A stretch of 64,000 nucleotides of DNA from JACVRM01 sp036824245. GTDB lineage: Bacteria; Actinomycetota; Thermoleophilia; Gaiellales; Gaiellaceae. The DNA is taken from contig DAITAO010000004.1 of the NCBI GenBank assembly GCA_036824245.1, forward strand, positions 12,593 to 76,592, written 5' to 3'. The position numbers were made by a program, and so were the translations under genes. The notes under the pieces were generated by a model. The model saw nothing but the letters and a program-made list of their open reading frames with translations. It did not search any database and was not told where the DNA came from. Shown here in pieces: positions 24,757 to 33,408 of this stretch (its first letter is position 1; the number at the start of each line of letters is the position of its first letter).

Positions 24757-25792
24757 TCAGGGAGTCGTCCGGCGCCGGCGCCGAGAGGCGTCCTCGACGG
24801 AAGGGGGAGTCCAGCCCGCGTCCGCCGGGTTGAACGTCGTGCCCGGCGGGACGATCTCGTCTATGCGGTCGAGCACGCCGTCGTCGAGCGTCACGTCGAG
24901 GCCTGCGAGCTGCCCTTCGAGCTGCTCCATCGTGCGGGGGCCGATGATCGGAGCCGTGACCGCGGGGTGCTGCATTGCGAAGGCGAGCGCGAGCTCGACG
25001 AGCGTCAACCCGGCCTCCTCGGCGACTGCTGCGAGCGCGTCCACCGCCCCCAGCTTGCGCTGATTTTCGGGGAGCGCGAGATCGAACCGAGCGGGCACGC
25101 GCTCCGCGCGGCTGCTTGTCGGAGCGTCGCGGTCCTTGCGATACCGGCCGGTCAGCCAGCCACCTGCGAGTGGGCTCCACGGGATCACGCCCATCCCGTA
25201 TTGCTCGCACACGGGCAGCACATCTCGCTCGACGCCGCGTGCCAGGATCGAGTAGGGCGGCTGCTCGCAGACGAACCGCTCCCGGCCCCGGCGCTCGGCC
25301 ACCCAGTGCGCCTCGACGATCACGTGCGCGGGAAAGGTCGAGCTGCCGAGGGTAGCGGATCTTTCCAGCTCTCACGAGGTCCGTGAGGGCGCCCAGCGTC
25401 TCGTCGAGGTCCGTGCCCGGATCCCAGCGGTGCGCCTGGTAGAGGTCGATCCAATCCGTCCGCAGGCGGCACAGGCTTGCGTCGACCTCCTGCACGATCC
25501 AGCGGCGGGAATTTCCGCGCCGGTTGGGGCCCTCGCCCATGCTGCCGTGGAACTTCGTGGCGAGCACGACGTCGTCGCGCCGGCCGGAGAGCGCCTTGCC
25601 GACGATCTCCTCCGACTCGCCCGCCGAGTAGACGTCGGCGGTGTCGACGAAGTTGATCCCCGCGTCGAGCGCACGGTGGATTATCCGGAGCGACTCGTCG
25701 TGGTCGGCGTTCCCCCATGCCCCGAACATCATCGTGCCGAGGCACAGCGGACTGACGCTCACCCCCGTGCGGCCGAGCGGGCGGTACTCCAT
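24757..25792 (-). pseudogene. Aldo/keto reductase interrupted by a one-base insertion
   Basis: The N-terminal frame (YRPLGRTGVSVSPLCLGTMM, DTADVYSAGESEEIVGKAL, LATKFHG) ends coherently near GKIRY. The C-terminal frame resumes LGSSTFPAHVIVEAHWVAER and continues to TFNPADAGW. Removing one C in the TACCCTC run near 25354 restores the NADPH-dependent reductase (about 345 aa). The catalytic Asp-Tyr pair is in DTADVY and the Lys in LATKFHG. ATG 25792 has TAGGGT 6 nt upstream. It is either a recent pseudogene or a sequence error. Confidence 0.8.
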
Positions 25793-25869
25793 GACGCGAC
25801 CCTAGCGCCCGCCCAAAGACATAGGGCTGCGGGTCGACCGCTCACCGCCCCGGCGGCGGTCAAAGGCAG

Positions 25870-26786
25870 TCAGGAAGCGGTGACGAGCAGGCGCACGTCC
25901 GGCGCCACTTCCGTGGCCAGCCGCTCGACCTGCTCCGGCGTCGGGTCGGTGGGCCAGAACACGAACGCCTCGAAACCGAGCTCCACCAGCTCGCCGAGCA
26001 GCTCGTGCCAGAAACCGGGCGGCCCCGACAGCCTGACCCGGGCTGACCGACTCGAGCCGCTGGTTCAGGCGCACGTTCGTCCCCGCGGGTGATCGCACCG
26101 CCGACGTTCAGGAGCCGCCGCACCGAGCGGGGGTCGCGGCCGGCCTTCTCCGCAGCCTCGTCGATGATCTCTTGAGCCTCACGCAGAACGTCTGGGCCCG
26201 TACGCCCGAGCGAGGGGATCCACCCATCGGCAAGCCTGCCCACGAGCCGTAGCATGCGAGGCTTGTAGGCGCCTACCCAGATGCCGATGTCGTGCACAGG
26301 CTGCGGGCCGGGATGCACGCCGTGGATCCGATAGTAGCGCCCCTCGAAGGAGACGGAGCGCTCGCCGCTCCACATCAGCCGCATGATCTGGATCGCCTCC
26401 TCCAGCGCCTCTACCGACTCGCCGGGCGTCCGGCGGGGCCCGCCCATCGCCTCGATGCCCTCCCAAAAGGCGCCCGCGCCGAGGCCGAGCTCGAAACGGC
26501 CGCCGCTGAGCAAATCGAGCGAGGCGGCCGTTTTGGCCAGGACGGCCGGCGGGCGCAGGGGCAGGTTTGCGACGTCCGGGAAGATGCGCAGCGAGCTCGT
26601 CTCCGCAAGCAGCGTCGCCATGAGCGCGAACGTGTCCACGAACCGGACCTGGTACGGGTGATCCTGGATGCCCAGCAGATCCAAGCCCGCCTGGTCGGCC
26701 ACGCGCGTCAGCTCGCGGATCGAGTTGACGTCCTCGGCGTTGGGAACGAGCGAGAGCCCGACCAGGATCTGCCCGGGTGCGGCCAT
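25870..26786 (-). CDS. LLM-class F420-type oxidoreductase with a frameshift near its 3' end
   Basis: This is a luciferase-like monooxygenase family protein (FADLL-type barrel). It has ASLDLLSGGRFELGLGAGAF, the RTPGESVEALEEAIQIM helix, and IWVGAYKPRMLRLVGRLADG, typical of F420-dependent members. The last 50 or so residues continue in another frame (GPPGFWHELLGELVELGFEA, then FVFWPTDPTPEQVERLATEV) to the stop at 25870. One base indel between about 26020 and 26045 joins them. ATG 26786 has TAGGCT 7 nt upstream. Confidence 0.8.
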
Positions 26787-26879
26787 GCTGCCGAGCCTAG
26801 CCAGCGGCCGCGGCCGCGCGACGGCAAGGCGACTTTCCTGCCATGACCTGCCGGTGGCCAGTCGTGGGAGTAGACTCCG

Positions 26880-26956
26880 GCCGCCGCCGCAACTGGCGCA
26901 GCAAGTGGAGCACCACTGGGGAGCGGCGGCCTGAGGAAGCCGCGCGCCTGGGCACT
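26880..26956 (+). promoter_or_regulatory. ZTP/ZMP (pfl-motif) riboswitch upstream of glyA
   Basis: The leader contains the conserved halves of the pfl motif: AACTGGCGC, then GTGG and CACCACTGGGGAGC, and finally CGCCTGGGCA (26945-26954). A GC-rich closing stem (GCCGCC with GGCGGC) joins them. A TAGACT box at 26871-26876 would start the RNA near 26883. ZTP riboswitches sense the purine intermediate ZMP/ZTP when folate is short and commonly control glyA, which begins 25 bp downstream behind GAGGAGG. Confidence 0.8.
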
Positions 26957-26980
26957 GGAACGTTCGACGAGGAGGTGCCC

Positions 26981-28252
26981 ATGAGTCTGGTCGTTCAAAT
27001 CGAGGACTCGCTAGACGAGGTCGATCCCGAGGTCGCGGGGCTGATCGCAGACGAGCTCGAGCGGCAGTCGGAGACGATCTGCCTCATCCCGTCCGAGAAC
27101 TACGTCTCGCGCGCGGTTCTCGAGGCGATGGGCAGCGTCTTCACGAACAAGTACTCCGAGGGATACGCCGGCAAGCGCTACTACGAGGGCCAGCAGGTCG
27201 TCGACCGGCTCGAGCCCCTGGCAGTCGAGCGTGCGAAAAGGCTGTTCGGCGTCGAGCATGCCAACGTCCAGCCCTACTCGGGCTCACCTGCGAACCTCGC
27301 CGCGTACCTCGCCTTCGTGGAGCCCGGCGACACGGTCATGGGGATGGCGCTACCGATGGGCGGGCATCTCACCCACGGCTGGGGCGTCTCGATCACGGGC
27401 AAGTGGTTCCACGCCGTCCAGTACGAGGTGCGCCGCGAGACCGGGCGCGTCGAGCTCGACGATGTACGCGAGCTGGCGCGACGAGAGCGGCCGAAGCTGA
27501 TCTTCTGCGGGGGGACGGCCATCCCGCGCACGATCGATTTCGAGGGCTTCGCGGAGATCGCGCGCGAGGTGGACGCGATCCTGGTGGCGGACATCGCGCA
27601 CGTCGCCGGCCTGATCGCGGGCGCCGCGCACCCGTCGCCGGTTGGCCACGCGGACGTGCTCTCGACCACCACGCACAAGACGCTGCGAGGGCCGCGCGGC
27701 GCGATGTTGATGTGCCGCGAGGAGCACGCGTCCGCCGTCGATCGCGCCGTCTTCCCTGGGCTGCAGGGCGGGCCGCACAACCACACGACTGCGGCCATCG
27801 CAGTGGCGCTGGAGGAGGCTCTGCAGCCCGACTTCACCGACTACGCCCACGAGGTCGTGACGAACGCGAAGAAACTGGCCGAGGGTCTGCTCGAGCGCGG
27901 CTTCGATCTCGTCTCCGGTGGAACCGACAACCACCTGATCCTCGTCGACCTGGCCTCGAAGGAGGTACCCGGGAAGGTCGCCGCGCAGGCGCTCGACCGG
28001 GCGCGCATCACGACCAACTACAACACGGTCCCCTTCGACCCGCGCAAGCCGTTCGACCCGTCCGGGATCCGGCTCGGCACGCCTGCCGTGACGACGCGCG
28101 GGATGAGGGAACCCGAGATGGAGCTGATTGCGCGCTGGATCGACGAGGGTGTCGAGGCGGCCAGGCGCGAGGACGAGGCGGCGATCGCGCGCATCGCCGA
28201 CGAGGTGGTCGAAGTAGCGGTTCGCTTTCCGATTCCAGGCGCCTCGGTTTGA
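26981..28252 (+). CDS. glyA: Serine hydroxymethyltransferase
   Basis: GlyA is the PLP enzyme that interconverts serine and glycine and charges tetrahydrofolate with one-carbon units. The PLP lysine is in STTTHKTLRGPRG. Other hallmarks are LIPSENYVSRAVLEAMGS, TNKYSEGYAGKRYYEG and VQPYSGSPANLAAYLA. Length is 423 residues from ATG 26981, with a strong GAGGAGG ribosome site. A longer upstream reading runs through the riboswitch and is rejected. Regulation by the ZTP riboswitch fits a folate-linked enzyme. Confidence 0.98.
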   Translation: MSLVVQIEDSLDEVDPEVAGLIADELERQSETICLIPSENYVSRAVLEAMGSVFTNKYSEGYAGKRYYEGQQVVDRLEPLAVERAKRLFGVEHANVQPYSGSPANLAAYLAFVEPGDTVMGMALPMGGHLTHGWGVSITGKWFHAVQYEVRRETGRVELDDVRELARRERPKLIFCGGTAIPRTIDFEGFAEIAREVDAILVADIAHVAGLIAGAAHPSPVGHADVLSTTTHKTLRGPRGAMLMCREEHASAVDRAVFPGLQGGPHNHTTAAIAVALEEALQPDFTDYAHEVVTNAKKLAEGLLERGFDLVSGGTDNHLILVDLASKEVPGKVAAQALDRARITTNYNTVPFDPRKPFDPSGIRLGTPAVTTRGMREPEMELIARWIDEGVEAARREDEAAIARIADEVVEVAVRFPIPGASV

Positions 28253-28352
28253 GCAGCTCGTGGTGGCAGCGACGCTCGCGCGTGAGCGCAGACCGTCGCG
28301 CGTCGTCTCCCTTGCCTGGCGGAGCAGGAGGACTGAGACTCGTAGGGCCGCG

Positions 28353-29132
28353 CTAGTCCGCGGAGAGAAAGCCCAGGACGAGCCGGTCGAACTCCTCGGC
28401 ACGCTCGATGCTCGGCACATGGGCTGTGCCCGGGATGACAGCCTTGCGCGCGCCCGTGATTCCTGCCACGAGCTGGTCGGCCAGGGCATGCATGTCGGCG
28501 ACCTCCTCGCCGCCCACGAGCACGAGCGTCGGCACGCTGATCTCGCCGAGCCTGCTGGCCGCGTCCGGCACGAGCAGGTCCTCCTCGACCTCGTCCCCGG
28601 CGGGAAGCTGCACCTCGAAGGCGTGTCGTTGCATCTCGGCCACGAAACGGCGTACGTCCGGATCTACGTCCTCCGGCGCTCGTCGTGGGCCGTCGACCCA
28701 CATGCGCAGATTCGCCTCGACAGCCGCCTCGACGTCGCCCCGCTCGAGCGCGCTCTCCTCCTCCTCGAAGTAGCGCTGCGCGCCTTCCGACCAGTCGTGT
28801 CCGGGGAGGCCGGCGCCGACGAGCACGAGCCTGTCGACGAGGTCAGGCCGGGCGAGGGCGACCTCGACCGCGATCCGGCCGCCGACCGATACCCCGACGA
28901 GCGCGGCCGGACCCAGCGTCAGCCGGTCGAGGAGCTCGACGATGTCGCCGGCGTTGGAGAAGCGCTCCACAGGAAGCGGAGTCCGGCCGTAACCCCGGAG
29001 GTCACACCTGACTGTCCTGTGCTTCCGCGGAAACGTCTGCCACTGCGCATCCCACATGCGGCTGTCGCAGATGCCCTCGTGGATGAGGAGGACGGGCGAG
29101 CCATCGCCGGCGATCTCGTGCCAGAGCTCCAC
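28353..29132 (-). CDS. Alpha/beta-hydrolase
   Basis: This is a 259-residue alpha/beta-hydrolase of the esterase/lactonase (3-oxoadipate enol-lactonase-like) type. The oxyanion region is LLIHEGICDSRMWDAQW, the nucleophile elbow is VGVSVGG (Ser), and the acid is probably in VLVGGEEV or nearby. The catalytic His is in GTAHVPSIE. No signal peptide is seen. The substrate is unknown. The GTG start has TAGGGT 6 nt upstream. Confidence 0.88.
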   Translation of the reverse strand: MELWHEIAGDGSPVLLIHEGICDSRMWDAQWQTFPRKHRTVRCDLRGYGRTPLPVERFSNAGDIVELLDRLTLGPAALVGVSVGGRIAVEVALARPDLVDRLVLVGAGLPGHDWSEGAQRYFEEEESALERGDVEAAVEANLRMWVDGPRRAPEDVDPDVRRFVAEMQRHAFEVQLPAGDEVEEDLLVPDAASRLGEISVPTLVLVGGEEVADMHALADQLVAGITGARKAVIPGTAHVPSIERAEEFDRLVLGFLSAD

Positions 29133-29278
29133 AACCTGACCCTAAGCTAGTCCGCGGATTGCAGCGCGACGCCCGGGCGCGGATCTGGTCGGCCGCGGCA
29201 CGGTAGCTCTGCGGATGGCCGGTCACAGCGGCGATGAACGGGGCCGTGTCGAGCGCGTAGAGCCGCGCATGGCTGTCG

Positions 29279-29662
29279 TCAGGCCAACAGGGAAGCCCGG
29301 CGGCGCGGCTCGAGCGTGTCCACGATCGCGTTGCCGACCCAGTTGACCAGCCAGACGACCACGACCGTGCCCACGTAGGTCCAGAAGCCGCTGATCGAGA
29401 AGTCGGGTGCGACCCATTCCGCCAACGCGACCATCGCGATGTTGATCACGAGCAGGAAGAGGCCGAGCGTGACAAGGATCAAGGGGAGTGTCAGCAGGGC
29501 CAGCACCGGCTTGATGATCGCGTTGGCGATCCCCAGCACGGCCGCCCCGATGATGAAGGCCGACCAGCCTTCGATCTTCACGCCGTCGAAGAGCGCATCC
29601 GCCACCCAGAGGGCCGCAGCGTTGATTGCCAGGGCAACGGCGAGTCGGAGCAGCAGGGTCAC
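29279..29662 (-). CDS. Phage-holin family IV (four-helix) membrane protein
   Basis: The 127-residue protein has four hydrophobic helices with the family pattern: LRLAVALAINAAALWVADAL, FIIGAAVLGIANAIIKPVLA, LTLPLILVTLGLFLLVINIA and FWTYVGTVVVVWLVNW. Such proteins are widespread in actinobacterial chromosomes; despite the name they are not evidence of a prophage. The GTG start has TAGACT 6 nt upstream. Confidence 0.88.
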   Translation of the reverse strand: MTLLLRLAVALAINAAALWVADALFDGVKIEGWSAFIIGAAVLGIANAIIKPVLALLTLPLILVTLGLFLLVINIAMVALAEWVAPDFSISGFWTYVGTVVVVWLVNWVGNAIVDTLEPRRRASLLA

Positions 29663-29765
29663 GGGAATAGTCTAGGAGAGTCCGCCGGGCGCAGCGGGGA
29701 GGAGCGATTGAAGCGGAGCGCCGCGCCCGCCTGCTGGTCGTCCCAACGACGTTAGGCTCCTCGCG

Positions 29766-30227
29766 ATGGGCCGGATCGAGAGTCGACTCGTTGACCTCGG
29801 CGTGACGCTCCCAATGCCGCTGACGCCGCCCGGCAACTTCCAGCTGGTCAAGGTGCACGACGGACTCGCCTACATCGCCGGGCACGGGCCGTTCGACGGG
29901 CCGACCCCGCTCGTTCAAGGGCTCGTCGGGCGGGACCTCACCGTCGACGAGGGCTACCAGGCAGCGCGTTTGACCGCCTTGTCGATGCTGGCGTCGCTCA
30001 AGGCCGAGCTCGGCGAGCTGGATCGCGTCACGCAATGGATCCGGGCAGTCGGGTACGTCCACTGCGAATCCGGATTCGCCCATAACGCAGCGGTCGTCAA
30101 CGGCTTCAGCGATCTGATCGTCGAGCTCTGGGGCGACGCGGGACGACACGCGCGTTCGGCGCCGGGTCAGGGTCCCTCGCCGCTCAACGTCCCGATCATC
30201 GTCGACGCGATCGCTGCGGTCGCCTAG
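29766..30227 (+). CDS. RidA/YjgF family protein
   Basis: This is a 153-residue RidA-like protein (imine/enamine deaminase family). The conserved elements include YIAGHGPFDG, the GYQAARLTALSMLASLKAEL helix, and the end ARSAPGQGPSPLNVPIIVDA with the catalytic-type Arg. It belongs to the longer subfamily found in actinobacteria and its exact substrate is unknown. ATG 29766 has TAGGCT 7 nt upstream. Confidence 0.88.
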   Translation: MGRIESRLVDLGVTLPMPLTPPGNFQLVKVHDGLAYIAGHGPFDGPTPLVQGLVGRDLTVDEGYQAARLTALSMLASLKAELGELDRVTQWIRAVGYVHCESGFAHNAAVVNGFSDLIVELWGDAGRHARSAPGQGPSPLNVPIIVDAIAAVA

Positions 30228-30236
30228 CCGGCGCGA

Positions 30237-30986
30237 CTAGCGATAGCGGGCCGCGAAGTCGTCCATCGCGGCCTCGTCGGGGAACGTCACCACCGCGCCG
30301 TCGGAGCCGGCGTCCAGCATCGCATCGACCAGCTCGGGAGACGTGCGCGGGATGATGCGTAGCTCGGGATGCTCTGCTTTGACGCGGCGTACGTGGTCGG
30401 GATCCGAGCCACGCGACGGGTGCCACGCGTCACCGAGCTCGATGGCTCGCCGGATCGCGCGGCCAGAACTGCCGCCCACCCAGATCTCCGGCTGTGGCGA
30501 CGGGTGCGGTTCGGAAGTCGCGTCATGAAACGACCAGTAGCGCCCTTCGAAGTCGCGCTCACCGTTCCAGAGTGCGCGCATCAGCCGGATCGCCTCGTCG
30601 GCACGCCGCCCGCGCCCTCTGAATTCGGCGCCCATGAACTCGAACTCGGCCTTGTACCAGCCCATTCCGACGCCGAGCGTGAAGCGTCCGCCGGAAAGCT
30701 CCTGCAGCGTTGCCACCTCCTTCGCGAGGTGCATCGGGTTGTGCAGCGGTACCAGCACAATCGACGTCCCTAACCCGATCCGATCGGTCCAGCCGGCGAT
30801 CCACCCGAGCGTGACGAGGGGGTCGTACACGCGGCCGTATGGAGCTACGGCATCCGGCCCCACGATGATGTGCTCGGTCGCCCAGACGGAGTCGAAACCG
30901 AGCTCCTCCGCGGCCTCGACGGCGCGCCGGATGACGTCCGGTGACGAGCCCTCGCCGTAGTTCGGCAGGATCACGCCGAAGTGCAC
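30237..30986 (-). CDS. LLM-class F420-type oxidoreductase
   Basis: A 249-residue luciferase-like barrel with FGVILPNYGEGSSPDVIRRA, SVWATEHIIVGPDAVAPYGR, LATLQELSGGRFTLGVGMGW-type motif (visible as QELSGGRFTLGVGMGWYKAE) and IWVGGSSGRAIRRAIELGD. It is probably a flavin- or F420-dependent oxidoreductase with unknown substrate. The GTG start has TAGTCT 6 nt upstream. It is convergent with the RidA gene. Confidence 0.88.
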   Translation of the reverse strand: MHFGVILPNYGEGSSPDVIRRAVEAAEELGFDSVWATEHIIVGPDAVAPYGRVYDPLVTLGWIAGWTDRIGLGTSIVLVPLHNPMHLAKEVATLQELSGGRFTLGVGMGWYKAEFEFMGAEFRGRGRRADEAIRLMRALWNGERDFEGRYWSFHDATSEPHPSPQPEIWVGGSSGRAIRRAIELGDAWHPSRGSDPDHVRRVKAEHPELRIIPRTSPELVDAMLDAGSDGAVVTFPDEAAMDDFAARYR

Positions 30987-30995
30987 TAGCCGAGA

Positions 30996-31400
30996 CTAAT
31001 TGCCGCGCGGTGATTCGTAGCCGACCTCGACCCGGATGCCGTCCGGATCGAATACGAACAGCTCGTACTTGTCCCGGTCTCCTTCGGGCGCGTAGTGGAC
31101 GCGGACGCCGATCTCGAGGCAGCGCTGGTAGGCGGCGTCCACCTCCTCGGGCGTGTCGACGTAGAAGGCCAGGTGCTCGATCCCGACCTCGTAGTAGCGG
31201 TGCTCTCCGCCGTCCGCGGGTCGCAGTCCCAGCAACTGCTCGCCGTAGCGAAGGTAGACGACTTCTTCCGTTCCGCGGTAGCTCGTGCTCCGGCTCTCCT
31301 CCCGGAGGCCGAACGGGCCGAGCAGAGCGAGATAGAACGCGAGAGACCGTTCGACGTCTTGGACGGCCAGGTCGACGTGGTGGATCGCGCGCGCCGGCAT
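30996..31400 (-). CDS. VOC-family (glyoxalase-like) protein
   Basis: The 134-residue protein has two beta-alpha-beta-beta-beta units: IHHVDLAVQDVERSLAFYLA and IEHLAFYVDTPEEVDAAYQR. Metal-ligand positions are visible (HHVDL, the HLAF His, VEVGYES Glu). It lies 9 bp before the LLM gene on the same strand, so the two are probably co-transcribed. The reaction is unknown. Confidence 0.87.
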   Translation of the reverse strand: MPARAIHHVDLAVQDVERSLAFYLALLGPFGLREESRSTSYRGTEEVVYLRYGEQLLGLRPADGGEHRYYEVGIEHLAFYVDTPEEVDAAYQRCLEIGVRVHYAPEGDRDKYELFVFDPDGIRVEVGYESPRGN

Positions 31401-31452
31401 CGCTCTCGCTCTGCCGCAGAAACCCGTCGGGGGAAACGTGTAGGCGGGCCGG

Positions 31453-31614
31453 CTACTTCTTGTGCGCGACGAAGTCGTCGTCGCCGGTGTCCTCGGTTTG
31501 CCTCCGCTTCCGCTCGAACTCGTCGGTCTCCGACTCGTCCGTCATCTTCTTGTGCGCCACGACGTCTTCCTCAGCGGGCTCGTCGCGGCGGTCGGGCTGC
31601 TCATCGGACGACAT
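31453..31614 (-). CDS. Small acidic disordered protein with repeated VAHKK motif, 53 aa
   Basis: ATG 31614 is preceded by GGAGGAGAA, an excellent ribosome site. The highly charged peptide contains EEDVVAHKKM in the middle and ends DDDFVAHKK, two copies of D-x-VAHKK about 25 residues apart. There is no cysteine, signal peptide or hydrophobic core. Small actinobacterial proteins with repeated E/D-V-x-A-H-K type motifs exist, but the function is unknown to me. Confidence 0.65.
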   Translation of the reverse strand: MSSDEQPDRRDEPAEEDVVAHKKMTDESETDEFERKRRQTEDTGDDDFVAHKK

Positions 31615-31738
31615 TTCTCCTCCTTGTCTCGGGCACGCATAGTTGCGGGTCTCTCTCCGCTACTAGACGAGTCTCGGCGCATCGATCTTCCGCCGGCCCG
31701 CCTCAGGAGCCGGACGGAAAAGGTGCGATGCTCGCGCC

Positions 31739-33385
31739 GTGAAAGTGTCGCAACGGCTCGCGGGGCCGCTCGACATATTCGGGAAGGTCGTCAGGAACGA
31801 CGACCTCCGCAGGATGGAGCTCGCCTGGGCCACATCGAACCTGGGCAGCCGCGCGTCGGCGATCGCCGTCGCCGTCTACGCGTACGAGACCGACGGCACC
31901 GCGGCGGTCGGGATCATCGCGTTCGCACGTCTCGCCGCGGCCGCCGCCACTTCGCCGTGGCTCGGCGTCCTGGCCGACCGTTGGCCGAGACGACTGGTCA
32001 TGGTCGGCGCGGACGTCGTGCGCTGCCTCATGGTCGGCCCGATGGCGGTTCTGGCGCTCCTGGACGTCGCACCGCTCGCGGTGTACGCGCTCTCGGTGCT
32101 GATCGCGATCGCCGAGCCGCCGTTCCGATCCGCGCAGGCCGCCCTGACGCCGTCGCTCGTACGGACTCCGGCCGAGCTGACCGCCGCCAACGTGATCGCA
32201 AGCGGAGTCGAAAGCGTCGGGCTGTTCGCAGGCCCCGCGCTGGGCGCGCTCCTCCTCGCCTTTTCGAGCACCGGGGCAGTGTTCGCGGCCAGCGGCGCCC
32301 TGCTGGTGTGCTCGGTGATCCTTGCCGCCAGGATCAGCGTCGCCGGCATCCCGCCCCGCGAACCAAGCGCTGGCCGCTCGCACACGTTGCTGGCAGGCGC
32401 GCGCGTGATCGGGTCCGAGCCCGGCCTGCGGGTCCTGATCGGTCTCTTCGCGGTTCAGACGTTCGTCGCCGGGATGCTCAACGTTCTCGTCGTGGTGCTT
32501 GCACTCGAGCTCCTCGACCTCGGCACCGCCGGCGTCGGGTGGCTCGACGGGATTGTGGGGATTGGCGCGGCACTCGGCATCGTCGTCGTCGCCGGGGTCG
32601 CCGGCCGGAACCGGCTCGCGGGGTATTTCGCGATCGGTCTCCTGCTCTGGGGCGCGCCGCTGGTGCTGATCGCGGCGTGGCCGGAGACGGCGCCGGTACT
32701 CGTCATGCTCGCGCTCGTCGGCATTGGCAACACCCTCGTGGACGTCACGGGCATCACGCTCATGCAGCGAGCGGCCCCGGACGCAGTGCTTGGCCGCGTG
32801 TTCGGCGTCTTCGAAGCGCTCGTACTCCTGACGATGGCTCTCGGATCGCTACTCACGCCGCTGCTCGTCTCCACTCTCGGCATCAGAGGCGCGGTGCTCG
32901 TGGCTGGCTTGATCCTGCCCGCGGTGCTCCTCCCGCTCTGGCGTCCTCTCGCGGCGATGGACAAGGCAGCGAAAGCGCCGAGCAACGAAGTGGAGCTACT
33001 GCGTGGTGTCCCGATTTTCGCGCCGCTGCCCGCACCGGAGCTCGAGCGCCTCGCAACAGCGCTCACCGAGCAGCGCGTCGAGCCTGGGGTTGCGGTCTTC
33101 ACCGAGGGCGATCACGGCGATCGCTTCTATGTCATCGCTGAAGGACACGCCGTCGTGGAGGTCGGCGGCCCGCCGGTGCGCGGATTGACGGCAGGCGACT
33201 CCTTCGGCGAGATCGCCCTCCTTCGTGACGTTCCTCGTACTGCCACCGTACGGGCGATCACTCCGTTGCGGCTCTTTGCGCTCGACCGTGACACATTCGT
33301 CGCCACGGTCGCAGGCCACCCAGCGAGCGCCGAGGCGGCAGGCAGCATCGTCGCCGCTCGCCTTCCCGCTCCCGTGATCGCGTAG
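31739..33385 (+). CDS. MFS transporter fused to a cyclic-nucleotide-binding domain
   Basis: Residues 1 to about 405 form a major-facilitator-type transporter with about 12 helices and the loop motif GVLADRWPRR after helix 2. Residues about 420-540 are a CRP-like cNMP-binding beta-roll (PGVAVFTEGDHGDRFYVIAE, with FGEIALLRDVPRTATVRA as the phosphate cassette). There is no DNA-binding domain. The fusion suggests transport controlled by cAMP/cGMP, consistent with the cyclase at 20051. Substrate is unknown. The GTG start has GATGCT 6 nt upstream. Length is 548 residues. Confidence 0.88.
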   Translation: MKVSQRLAGPLDIFGKVVRNDDLRRMELAWATSNLGSRASAIAVAVYAYETDGTAAVGIIAFARLAAAAATSPWLGVLADRWPRRLVMVGADVVRCLMVGPMAVLALLDVAPLAVYALSVLIAIAEPPFRSAQAALTPSLVRTPAELTAANVIASGVESVGLFAGPALGALLLAFSSTGAVFAASGALLVCSVILAARISVAGIPPREPSAGRSHTLLAGARVIGSEPGLRVLIGLFAVQTFVAGMLNVLVVVLALELLDLGTAGVGWLDGIVGIGAALGIVVVAGVAGRNRLAGYFAIGLLLWGAPLVLIAAWPETAPVLVMLALVGIGNTLVDVTGITLMQRAAPDAVLGRVFGVFEALVLLTMALGSLLTPLLVSTLGIRGAVLVAGLILPAVLLPLWRPLAAMDKAAKAPSNEVELLRGVPIFAPLPAPELERLATALTEQRVEPGVAVFTEGDHGDRFYVIAEGHAVVEVGGPPVRGLTAGDSFGEIALLRDVPRTATVRAITPLRLFALDRDTFVATVAGHPASAEAAGSIVAARLPAPVIA

Positions 33386-33408
33386 GCGTGAGCTTTGGCG
33401 TGCCGGAG

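Noticed and set aside
26843..26980. N-terminal extension of glyA
   Set aside because: It runs through the riboswitch; ATG 26981 has the ribosome site and the normal family N-terminus.
27350..28489. Long reverse reading opposite glyA
   Set aside because: It is antisense to the conserved glyA gene and has no recognisable domain.
29279..29662. Holin-like gene as evidence of a prophage
   Set aside because: This four-helix family is common in actinobacterial chromosomes, and no phage genes surround it.
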